The position numbers and the translations under genes are program-made. DNA of 44,300 nt from Candidatus Rifleibacteriota bacterium. Lineage in GTDB: Bacteria; Muiribacteriota; Ozemobacteria; Ozemobacterales; Ozemobacteraceae. Position 1 is the first letter of the stretch; every line of letters starts with the position of its first letter. This document shows positions 8,389 through 15,642 of this stretch, one piece after another. A model generated the notes under the pieces. That model had not been told where the DNA came from. It saw only the letters and a program-made list of their open reading frames with translations, and did not search any database. The stretch is taken from assembly GCA_012517355.1 (NCBI GenBank), contig JAAYVD010000132.1, positions 1 through 44,300 of the forward strand. Direction: 5' to 3'.

Positions 8389-8417
8389 TTGACTTTTCCA
8401 AAGGGGGGGAATAGCTT
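8389..8417 (+). promoter_or_regulatory. candidate promoter of the GNAT-thiolase-DUF35 operon
   Basis: TTGACT (5/6) at 8389-8394 and TAGCTT at 8412-8417 with a 17-base spacer. The -35 box begins at the last base of the MITE's right target duplication. Confidence 0.45.
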
Positions 8418-8468
8418 GGGGGCGAGGGCACGTGTGTGGTCCAAAAAACAACTGACTGGAGGACTTTC

Positions 8469-9218
8469 ATGGCTGTTGATCTGGAAAAACTGCTTCGCCC
8501 CGTCGACAACCCCGCGCCTCCCTTTCCCCCCAAGGTGGTCACCCTGGCCAACGGTGAGAAGATGGTCATCCGCCAGATCGGGCGCGATGACATCCCCACC
8601 ATCCTGCCGTTCGTCGAACCCCTGATCCACGTCGAACGCGACTATTACGACATCGTCGCCGCCCGCCTGTATGCGGAACTGTTGGGCTACTACCGCCACC
8701 GGGTGCAGGACGAATACGTCCTGGTCGCCCAGATCAACGGGGAACTGGCGGCCATCGTCAACGGCCGCCGGGTCGACCCCAAGGTCGGCATGTCCTACCA
8801 CACGCTGTCCCTCAAGCGCGGCATGCGCGTCGGCGCCCACGCTTTCGCCGCCAAGATGGAATACCACATCGACATCCTGAAGCAGGACGAAGTGCTGATC
8901 GTCGCCGAATCGCCCATCGGGTTCCGCCGCTGGATGATCGAGTACAAGCTCGAGAAGCGGTTCCACATCCAGCACGAGCTGGGCGGGGTGCCGAGCTTCT
9001 CGCTGACCCGCGAGCTGTTCGAGCGCGCCCGCGGCAGCCTGATCGTCGGCAGCCGCCCGGTGCCCAAGCCCCTGCTGGAAAAGGCCATGGCCGCGATCCT
9101 GCCCCCGGCCGACCCCCCCAAACCGCCGTTCGACACGCTCGCGGCGACCCGCGCCGCCTACGACTCGACCGGCACCGCCCTGCGCATCCAGCGCCGCAAG
9201 CAGGAAAAGGGGAAGTGA
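8469..9218 (+). CDS. GNAT-like N-acetyltransferase-fold protein, first gene of a thiolase operon
   Basis: A 249-residue cytoplasmic protein. VTLANGEKMVIRQIGRDDIP followed by a beta-rich centre (YVLVAQINGELAAIVNGRRV, MSYHTLSLKRGMRVGAHAFAAKM, VLIVAESPIGFRRWMI) resembles the GNAT acyltransferase fold, although a clear Q/RxxGxG/A acetyl-CoA loop is not obvious. Start fixed by GGAGG (8458-8462) 6 bases before ATG 8469; an earlier in-frame ATG at 8436 lacks this. The thiolase gene follows after 3 bases, so the two are coupled. I infer that it handles an acyl-CoA connected to the thiolase product. The family call is moderate, the gene itself is certain. Confidence 0.62.
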   Translation: MAVDLEKLLRPVDNPAPPFPPKVVTLANGEKMVIRQIGRDDIPTILPFVEPLIHVERDYYDIVAARLYAELLGYYRHRVQDEYVLVAQINGELAAIVNGRRVDPKVGMSYHTLSLKRGMRVGAHAFAAKMEYHIDILKQDEVLIVAESPIGFRRWMIEYKLEKRFHIQHELGGVPSFSLTRELFERARGSLIVGSRPVPKPLLEKAMAAILPPADPPKPPFDTLAATRAAYDSTGTALRIQRRKQEKGK

Positions 9219-9221
9219 AGC

Positions 9222-10397
9222 ATGCGTGACGTCTATGTGATCGGGATCGGCATCACCAGTTTTTCCCGGCTCGAGTATCCCCTCGTCGAGATCGCCGCCT
9301 ACCCCGCGATCATGGCGATGAAGGACTGTGGCCTGACCAAGGTCGACCACCTGTTCGTCGCCAACATGGGGGCCAGCCGGCTCAACCACCAGACCGCCCT
9401 GGCCAGCGCCGTCGTCGACCACCTCAGCCTGTGCCCGGCCGGCGCGGAGTGCATCGAGAACGGCCCCGCCTCGGGGGCTTCGGCCATCAAGGCCGGCTAC
9501 ATGGCGATCGCCTCGGGCCTGCACGACACCGTCATGGTGATCGGGGCCGAGCGCCTGCGCGAAGCCAACAACCTGGAGGCCACCGACTTCGTGGCCTCCC
9601 TCACCCACCCTCTCGCCGAGCAGATCTACGGGGTGACCCTGCCCTCCATGGCCGGCATGTTCACCCGGCTCTACATGGAAAAATACGGTGTCACCTCGCG
9701 CCACCTGGCCATGGTGGCCATCAAGAACCACGACAACGCCATGTTCAACAAGTTCGCCCACCTGCACGAGCCGATCTCGTTCGAAGGCATCCTCGATTCC
9801 GAGGACGCCCTGACCAACAACCCGATGGTGGCCGACCCCCTGCGGTTCTACGACATGTGCCCGGTCTCCGACGGCGGCGCCTGCCTGATCCTGGCCAGCG
9901 CCGAGGTCGCCAAGAAGGTCAAGCGGCCGCTGATCCGGCTGGCGGGCGTCGGGCAGGCGACCGACACCCACTGCGTGCACGAGCGCAAGGAACCCACCGA
10001 CCTGCTGGCGGTGCGGGGCGCCGCGGCCCAGGCCTTCAAGATGGCGGGGGTCAAGCCCTCCGAGGTCAGCGTCGCCGAGCTGCACGACGCCTTCACCATC
10101 CTGGAGATCGCCGAGAGCGAGGAGGTCGGGTTCTTCAAGAAAGGCCAGGGGCACATCGCCCTGGCCGAGGGATACACCGGCCTCAAAGGCAAGCTGCCGA
10201 TCAACCCCTCGGGCGGACTCAAGGCCAAGGGGCATCCGGTCGGCGCCACGGGCGTCGGCCAGGCGCACGAGATCGTCACCCAGTTGCGCGGCGAGGCCGG
10301 CGAACGGCAGGTGAAGAACGCGAAGATCGGCTTCACCACCAACTTCGGCGGGTTCGGCAACAACGTGGTCGCCCTGACCTTCATCAAGGAGAAATGA
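9222..10397 (+). CDS. thiolase-family protein (SCP-x/archaeal acetyl-CoA acetyltransferase type) lacking the usual nucleophilic Cys
   Basis: A 391-residue protein, full length for the family, aligning throughout with DUF35-linked thiolases. It carries HDAF (His288), NPSGGLKAKGHPVGATGVGQ (His338) and the closing NFGGFGNN. These enzymes join or cleave acyl-CoA through a Cys in the sequence ACASG. Here the same place reads ENGPASG, with Pro82 where Cys is expected; the nearest Cys is residue 77. It may therefore be a non-condensing acyl-CoA-binding homologue or use different chemistry. Start ATG 9222 lies 3 bases after the GNAT-like gene. Its stop overlaps an ATG of the DUF35 gene. Family certain, activity doubtful. 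Confidence 0.9.
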   Translation: MRDVYVIGIGITSFSRLEYPLVEIAAYPAIMAMKDCGLTKVDHLFVANMGASRLNHQTALASAVVDHLSLCPAGAECIENGPASGASAIKAGYMAIASGLHDTVMVIGAERLREANNLEATDFVASLTHPLAEQIYGVTLPSMAGMFTRLYMEKYGVTSRHLAMVAIKNHDNAMFNKFAHLHEPISFEGILDSEDALTNNPMVADPLRFYDMCPVSDGGACLILASAEVAKKVKRPLIRLAGVGQATDTHCVHERKEPTDLLAVRGAAAQAFKMAGVKPSEVSVAELHDAFTILEIAESEEVGFFKKGQGHIALAEGYTGLKGKLPINPSGGLKAKGHPVGATGVGQAHEIVTQLRGEAGERQVKNAKIGFTTNFGGFGNNVVALTFIKEK

Positions 10398-10399
10398 CG

Positions 10400-10738
10400 A
10401 TGGAACGCCACATTCTCGGCTACAAGTGCCGCGGTTGCGGCCGTGTCTGGTATCCGAACCGGGGCGTCTGCCAGGACTGCCGGGGCATCGAGTTCGAACC
10501 GGTGCCCCTGCCCAAGAACGGCAAGCTCCTGACCTTCACCCACCTGCACAACCTGGCCGCCGACTTCGAGGTGCCTTCCCTGTGGCTGGGCATCGTCGAA
10601 CTGTCGAACGGCAACCGCATCACCGGCCAGCTGCGCATCGACTCCCCCAAGATCGGCATGAAAGTGGTGGGAAAAGTGGAGCCGGTGCGGCAGGTCGGCT
10701 ACCAGACCCACCATGGGATGATCTTCTACAAGGCCTGA
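10400..10738 (+). CDS. zinc-ribbon/OB-fold protein (DUF35 family), thiolase partner
   Basis: A 112-residue protein with an N-terminal rubredoxin-like zinc ribbon, YKCRGCGRVWYPNRGVCQDC (CxxC...CxxC), then an OB-fold (LLTFTHLHNLAADFEVPSLW ... ITGQLRI ... VGKVEPVRQVG). DUF35 proteins form complexes with SCP-type thiolases or HMG-CoA synthase and bridge CoA sites, in line with the gene order here. AAGGAG lies 7 bases before ATG 10400. An ATG at 10394 overlaps the thiolase stop (ATGA) and would add two residues. It is the last gene of the operon, followed by a strong terminator. Confidence 0.92.
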   Translation: MERHILGYKCRGCGRVWYPNRGVCQDCRGIEFEPVPLPKNGKLLTFTHLHNLAADFEVPSLWLGIVELSNGNRITGQLRIDSPKIGMKVVGKVEPVRQVGYQTHHGMIFYKA

Positions 10739-10767
10739 CCCCGGCCCCCTCTCTCCTGACCTCTCCG

Positions 10768-10793
10768 AAAACGGCCCCCGCGGGGGCCGTTTT
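10768..10793 (+). terminator. intrinsic terminator of the thiolase operon
   Basis: A 26-base perfect palindrome, AAAACGGCCCCCG followed by its complement, ending in TTTT. The A-run on the left and T-run on the right make it potentially bidirectional. Confidence 0.88.
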
Positions 10794-10825
10794 CTCTGCC
10801 AGGAAACCCTGATCCCGGGCCGAAA

Positions 10826-10854
10826 TTGACGGTTGGCGGTTTCATCAGTAGGAT
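10826..10854 (+). promoter_or_regulatory. promoter of the exported helical protein gene
   Basis: TTGACG (5/6) and TAGGAT (4/6) with exactly 17 bases between, about 39 bases before the start codon and just after the preceding terminator. Confidence 0.6.
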
Positions 10855-10892
10855 TAACAGGAAATATCGAGCATTGCCTTGGAGGGTACATC

Positions 10893-12065
10893 ATGAAACG
10901 GACGCGCATCGACCGGGTTTTCGGGGTGCTGCTGGTGTTGGGGTTCGTCCTTGCCAGCTCCGTCAGCGAGGCCGGCTTCTTCGACACCGTCGGCAAACTG
11001 GTCAAGGAGCGGCAGCAGGTCTCCAAGTCGTCCCGCAACGTGGCGGCCGCCGTCAAGACCCTGTACCGGGAACGCAAGTCGATCTCGGCCTTCGCCCAGA
11101 GCGCCGCCACCCTGGTGCAGGCCTACAAGGGCATCGCCAACAAGAGTGCCGCGGCGAGCATTCCGAAGCTGCTCGACATCGCCAACGCGATCGGCACGCT
11201 GGTCAAGGAATACGGCAACCTCGCCCCCAAGACCGAGAAGTTGTACAAGGGTATCAAGCCCGACCTCGAGTATCTTTCCGCCCTGGGCGGCGAGGAGGAA
11301 CAGCGCCAGGTCTCCCTCGGCAGCAGCGGCCGCAAGATCGTCCTCAAGACCCTGTCCGACGGCCGCATCGACAAGCTGGCCGGGGCCAATGGCTGGTCGC
11401 GCGTCTGGGATTCCATCAAGGACAACCCGATGAACGTCTTCCGCTGGGGCAAGCTCAGCGACGAGTACAAGTACGGCAAGACCGAGGGGCAGTACGTCCT
11501 CAAGTGCGCCCAGATCGCCTTCGAGACCGAATCCTATCTGAACGCCGCCAAGTCCTCGATGACCCAGCTGCTGGGCATCCGCAGCGAGATCAACTCCATC
11601 CTGAACGGCAACCTCGACGCCCTGCTCGGGATGGGCAACACGATCAACAAGATCCAGGGCGCGGCCGGGTCGGCCGAGCTGCTCGGTGACACCCTGGACT
11701 CCGCGGTGAACAACCTCGGCACCCGCTTCGACCAGCTGAACAAGATCCAGGAAGCCTACGTCAGGCAGCACCAGGAATACGTCAACAAATACGGCACCTC
11801 CTCCCGCGCCACCGCCGCCTCCACCGGGTCGGCTTCCGGCGCCGGCTCCGCCGCCACCCCCTCGACCGTCGAGACCGGCACCACCAGCGGCATCGGGACC
11901 GCCGACCTGCAGAGCGCCATGCAGATGTACCAGGCCGCCTACCAGGAATACATCCGCGTGACCCAGGATCCCGACGCCTCCCAGACCGCCCGCAACAAGG
12001 CCATCAACAACCTCCAGAAGGCCCGCAACCTCGTCGAGACCTTGAAGGCCAACGCCGGGCGCTGA
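10893..12065 (+). CDS. exported, helix-rich protein of unknown function
   Basis: A 390-residue protein with a clear signal peptide (MKRTRIDRVFGVLLVLGFVLASSVSEA, cleavage likely after SEA). The mature part is almost wholly helical, with long Lys/Gln/Ser/Ala-rich segments suggesting coiled coils (LVKERQQVSKSSRNVAAAVK; LQNAMQ-like repeats near the end). A flexible Ala/Ser/Thr/Gly linker lies at about residues 305-345, before a final helical hairpin (MQMYQAAYQEYIRVTQD ... NNLQKARNLVETLKANAG). No family recognised. GGAGG lies 7 bases before ATG 10893. It has its own promoter and terminator, so it is a stand-alone unit. Probably periplasmic or surface-located. Confidence 0.82.
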   Translation: MKRTRIDRVFGVLLVLGFVLASSVSEAGFFDTVGKLVKERQQVSKSSRNVAAAVKTLYRERKSISAFAQSAATLVQAYKGIANKSAAASIPKLLDIANAIGTLVKEYGNLAPKTEKLYKGIKPDLEYLSALGGEEEQRQVSLGSSGRKIVLKTLSDGRIDKLAGANGWSRVWDSIKDNPMNVFRWGKLSDEYKYGKTEGQYVLKCAQIAFETESYLNAAKSSMTQLLGIRSEINSILNGNLDALLGMGNTINKIQGAAGSAELLGDTLDSAVNNLGTRFDQLNKIQEAYVRQHQEYVNKYGTSSRATAASTGSASGAGSAATPSTVETGTTSGIGTADLQSAMQMYQAAYQEYIRVTQDPDASQTARNKAINNLQKARNLVETLKANAGR

Positions 12066-12088
12066 TCCGCCCCCACCCCACGAAACCA

Positions 12089-12116
12089 GGGAAGGGCCGC
12101 CGTCCGGCGGCCCTTC
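12089..12116 (+). terminator. hairpin terminator after the exported helical protein
   Basis: 13-bp perfect stem GGAAGGGCCGCCG / CGGCGGCCCTTCC with a 2-base turn, 23 bases after the stop. No T tract. Confidence 0.6.
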
Positions 12117-12276
12117 CGGCCGTACGGGGGCGTTCCCCCAGCACCCCTCCTGCCTCTCCTGCCTGCCGGCAAGGCTTCACGTGTCGCCGGGGCCGTGCCA
12201 TGACCCCTCGCCCGGGCCGGCTTCCCCCTGCGCGGGATGCCGGCGGCCGCGGGCCGACCCGGGTCCCATTTTCCCA

Positions 12277-12305
12277 TTGAACCCGGACGGCGGCGGCGGT
12301 ACACT
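12277..12305 (+). promoter_or_regulatory. candidate promoter of the SpoIIE-type phosphatase pair
   Basis: TTGAAC (12277-12282) and TACACT (12300-12305), 17 bases apart, in the only AT-richer stretch upstream. Transcription would begin at about 12312-12313, at or next to the ATG at 12313. Confidence 0.5.
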
Positions 12306-12312
12306 GGACCGG

Positions 12313-15300
12313 ATGGGCGCGCCAACGATTCCGGCCGTGGAGGGGGGAGGCCCCCCCACCGTGTCCTCCGGGGCACCGGCGGGCCACCCGTCTCCGGGAG
12401 TGGGAGGGCGCCGGATCGCCTGGCGGCTGGCGCGGGGGCTGTTGTTGCTGGTCGCCCTGCTGGTACTGCCGGTCGCCGGCACCTGGTGGGTGATCGGTCA
12501 GGCCGAGACCGCCGAGCAGCGCCAGGCCCAGGCTGTTGCCGAGGAGGAACTGGCCGACCTGGCGGCCCGCCTGGGCCACCTGGCCTCCCCGCAGGCCCAT
12601 TATCAGGAAGTCCTCCTCCGTCTGGCCCGCAGCTTTGCCTGGAAGACCCCCCAGCAACCCCTGCTCGGCCGGTTGCCCCCCGGGACCAGCCTGTATCTGT
12701 TCGACGCGCGCGGCAAGCGGAAGCCCTGGCCGGGGTTCCGGTCCGACCTGGTCGTGGTCTCCCAGCGGTTCCTGGCCGCGCTCGACCGTCTGGGCGGAGA
12801 AAGCGCCCCCCAGCTGACCAAGGCCGACAAGCAGGTGGGCGACTCGTTCGCCGGGGATGCGGAATGCCTGCCCCGCCTGGCGCGGCAACCCGGTCGTTTG
12901 TGCGATCTGAACGCCCTCGGCATCAAACGCCTGGCCGGCCGCTTCCCGGTCCGGTTCCGGGATGGAACGACCGGAAGCCTGCTGGCCTGGCTGGACACCA
13001 CCCGGCTGCCCCGGCGGCGCCTCGTCCGGGATGCCGTGGCCCGCCTGCAGCGGCTGGCCGGGCCACGGTTCGGTTTCGGGTGGCTGGAACCCGCCCGCCC
13101 TGCCCGCAACGGGTCGGGGCGGGGACGCCGGCTGGCGGCGCGGTGGCTTCCCCTGCTGAGCCGTGAGCGCCTGCCCGGGATCTTCCAGGCGGGGAAGGTG
13201 TTGTTCGGCGTCGGCTCGCTGCCCGACGGGGTGCGGGTGGTGGCCTGCCGGGCGGTTCCCGCCCCGTCCGTCCGGTTCGGCGGCTGGCGGGGTCTGCTGG
13301 TGGCCATCGTCCTGGAGATCCTCATGCTGGCGGCGTGGCAGGGGGCGTTCGGGGCCACCCTCGCCCTGCCGATCCGGGTCCAGTTGATGGGCATCTTCGG
13401 CCTGGCCGGCCTGGCCGCCCTGGGGGCCCTGCTCGGGGTTTCCCAGGCCTACCGGGAGGCCCGCCAGGAGGCGTTGATCCGGAAGGGGCAGGCGAATGCC
13501 CTGAGCACTCTCGAAAAGATCGACGGCACCTTCCCCTCGGCCTACGCCTTTCTGATCCGCGAATACCGGGACCTGGGGCGGACCCTGGCCACTCTCGGAG
13601 GGGCGGTCCCCCCGGCTTTCCGGCCCCTCGACGGGGCCCCCGGGGTCGCCCCCCTGCCCGCCTCTCCCGTCGGGGACGGCAGGGGTGACGACGCTCCGCG
13701 GCCTGCCAACGCGCCGGCCGAAGTGCCTGCCGGTGCCTCCGGAACCGCCGCGCCCCTCCCCGCAGCCCCCTCCAGCGCTTTCGGAACGGTCTCCGCCCCT
13801 GCCCCCGATCGCGCTTCCGAGGCCCGTCCGCTGCCCCCGCTCGACGGCCCCTTCCTGAACCCGCTTCGCCAGAGATTCCAGGAAGGACTGGTCGAGATGG
13901 CCTGCGTGATCGACCGCGAGAACCGGCCGCGCTTCCGCCTGCCGCCCGAAGATCCCACGGCCGCTCCCGACAGCATCACCCAGAACACCTTCCGCCTGCT
14001 GCTCAACCTCGGCATCCAGATCCTGCGCAAGAGCAGCGCCGAGGACGCCCCGCCCGAGGCGGCGGGCGGCGGGTCGATGTTCTCGATCCTCCTGGACCGG
14101 CCGACCGACGACCTGATCAAGAACCGGGCCGGCCTGCAGTCGGTCAGCCTGGCCGGGGAGCAGAAGGCTGCCTTCATCGACCTGGTCTTCGGGCCCGACG
14201 GGAAACCCCGCTACTGCGTGCTCGTGCTGCACGACCGCAAGGTCCTGCAGGACCGCTTCCTGCGGCGTTCCCAGCTCGGGTTCCGGGGGTCGTCGGGCCT
14301 GCGGTTGGTGGCCTTCCCGCGCAGCGAGGAGGCGGAGGTGCGGCCCGTCGGCGATGCCTCGGTCTTCCAGAGCCCGGACATGGTCCACCTGCGGGACCGC
14401 GCCCGGCAGACCAAGACGGTGGTCCACCGGCGTGGCCGGGTCGGGCTGGAGGAGTGCCTGCTGACGGCCATGCCTGGCCGCACCTTGACCGAGTTCTCGC
14501 TGGCCCTGGTGACCCCGTTCGGCCCCATCGCCGAGGGCGCCCGGGCGATCAGCCGGATGTTCCGACTGGTGACGCTGGTGCTGCTGCTGTTCACGCTGCT
14601 GCTCGCCATCCGGCTGGCCGATGCGTTGCTCAAACCGATCCGGGAACTGGGAGTGGGGGTCGAGGACCTGGCCGCCCTCCGCCTGGACCGGCCGGTCATC
14701 CTGGCCACGGGCGACGAGCTCGAGGAGATCGCCCGCGGCCTCAACACGGTGATGGGGGACATGCAGGAGCTCGCCCTGGCCCGCACCGTTCAGGAGCACC
14801 TGCTGCCCGCCGGCCCGCTCCGGGTCGGCGCCCTGGCCTGCCAGGGCTGGATGCGGTCGACCTCGGACATGGGAGGGGAATGGTTCGACCACCTGGCCCT
14901 CCCTGGAGACCGGCTCGCCTTCGTGGTGGCAGGGATCGCCGGGCAGGGCATCAGTTCGGCCCTGGTGATGGCCATGTGCAAGATGGCTCTGCGTCTGCAT
15001 CTGCAGGGAGAGGGGGCGACCCCGGCCGCGGTTCTGAAAGCGCTCGACCAGCACCTGCGGTTTCACGTGCGGCGCCTGACCGATGTGGTGGTCTTTCTGG
15101 GGATCATCGACGCCCGGTCAGGAACCCTCGTCTGCTGCGGGGCCGGGGGTTGCCTGGCCTTCCTCCTGCCGGCCACGGGCCCGATCGGCCTGCTGCCCGT
15201 GAATCCCTGGGGGCTTGGTGGACAGCACCATCCGCGGCTGGACGACCACCAGGAGGTGATCCCCGCCGGGGGGCGGCTCGTGGTCTGCCTGACCGGCCTG

Positions 15301-15642
15301 GCCGGCGCGGGGTCGCCCGTGGCCGGCCAACCCGCCCCGGGGGTTGGAAGTGGTGACGGGCCCGCCCGTCCGCCGTCTCCGGCCACCGCTGCAGGGGATC
15401 CGGCGGCCCCCCGGGTTCCCCCCGGGGCTGCCCCCGCCGCCTCCTTCCTTCCGTCCACGGGGGCGGAGCCCTCCTCCGGCCTTCTCCGGTTGCAGGACAT
15501 CCTCGGCCGGCGGCGTGACCTCCCGTTGGTGGTGTTTGGCCCCGAGGTCTTCCGGATCCTCGACGGCGAGGAGGGGGCCGGGTCTGGCCGGACCGCCCAG
15601 TCGCTGCTCGTGGTCCATCGCGGGGAAGGGGAGGAAGGATGA
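12313..15642 (+). CDS. membrane HAMP-SpoIIE/PP2C protein with degenerate phosphatase site (pseudophosphatase)
   Basis: A 1109-residue protein. Membrane segments lie at about 41-62, 325-345, 357-377 and 748-770, with extracytoplasmic regions between. A HAMP-like linker (LLKPIRELGVGVEDLAAL) leads into a SpoIIE/RsbU fold (ARTVQEHLLPAGPL onward, about 825-1100). The metal-binding residues of the fold are lost: GGD reads GGEWFD (854-859), GDVSGHG reads AGIAGQG (873-879, Gly for Asp874), the late SDG reads LTGLAG, and no NDD motif is seen. It overlaps by four bases (ATGA) the gene for an intact paralogue. Start is uncertain: ATG 12313 would give a leaderless message, and GTG 12361 in frame has GGAGG 10 bases before it. 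Likely a regulator of, or receptor partner for, the next protein. Confidence 0.85.
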   Translation: MGAPTIPAVEGGGPPTVSSGAPAGHPSPGVGGRRIAWRLARGLLLLVALLVLPVAGTWWVIGQAETAEQRQAQAVAEEELADLAARLGHLASPQAHYQEVLLRLARSFAWKTPQQPLLGRLPPGTSLYLFDARGKRKPWPGFRSDLVVVSQRFLAALDRLGGESAPQLTKADKQVGDSFAGDAECLPRLARQPGRLCDLNALGIKRLAGRFPVRFRDGTTGSLLAWLDTTRLPRRRLVRDAVARLQRLAGPRFGFGWLEPARPARNGSGRGRRLAARWLPLLSRERLPGIFQAGKVLFGVGSLPDGVRVVACRAVPAPSVRFGGWRGLLVAIVLEILMLAAWQGAFGATLALPIRVQLMGIFGLAGLAALGALLGVSQAYREARQEALIRKGQANALSTLEKIDGTFPSAYAFLIREYRDLGRTLATLGGAVPPAFRPLDGAPGVAPLPASPVGDGRGDDAPRPANAPAEVPAGASGTAAPLPAAPSSAFGTVSAPAPDRASEARPLPPLDGPFLNPLRQRFQEGLVEMACVIDRENRPRFRLPPEDPTAAPDSITQNTFRLLLNLGIQILRKSSAEDAPPEAAGGGSMFSILLDRPTDDLIKNRAGLQSVSLAGEQKAAFIDLVFGPDGKPRYCVLVLHDRKVLQDRFLRRSQLGFRGSSGLRLVAFPRSEEAEVRPVGDASVFQSPDMVHLRDRARQTKTVVHRRGRVGLEECLLTAMPGRTLTEFSLALVTPFGPIAEGARAISRMFRLVTLVLLLFTLLLAIRLADALLKPIRELGVGVEDLAALRLDRPVILATGDELEEIARGLNTVMGDMQELALARTVQEHLLPAGPLRVGALACQGWMRSTSDMGGEWFDHLALPGDRLAFVVAGIAGQGISSALVMAMCKMALRLHLQGEGATPAAVLKALDQHLRFHVRRLTDVVVFLGIIDARSGTLVCCGAGGCLAFLLPATGPIGLLPVNPWGLGGQHHPRLDDHQEVIPAGGRLVVCLTGLAGAGSPVAGQPAPGVGSGDGPARPPSPATAAGDPAAPRVPPGAAPAASFLPSTGAEPSSGLLRLQDILGRRRDLPLVVFGPEVFRILDGEEGAGSGRTAQSLLVVHRGEGEEG

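Noticed and set aside
9222-10397. Calling the thiolase a standard acetyl-CoA C-acetyltransferase
   Set aside because: The nucleophilic Cys position is Pro82, so the standard activity should not be assumed.
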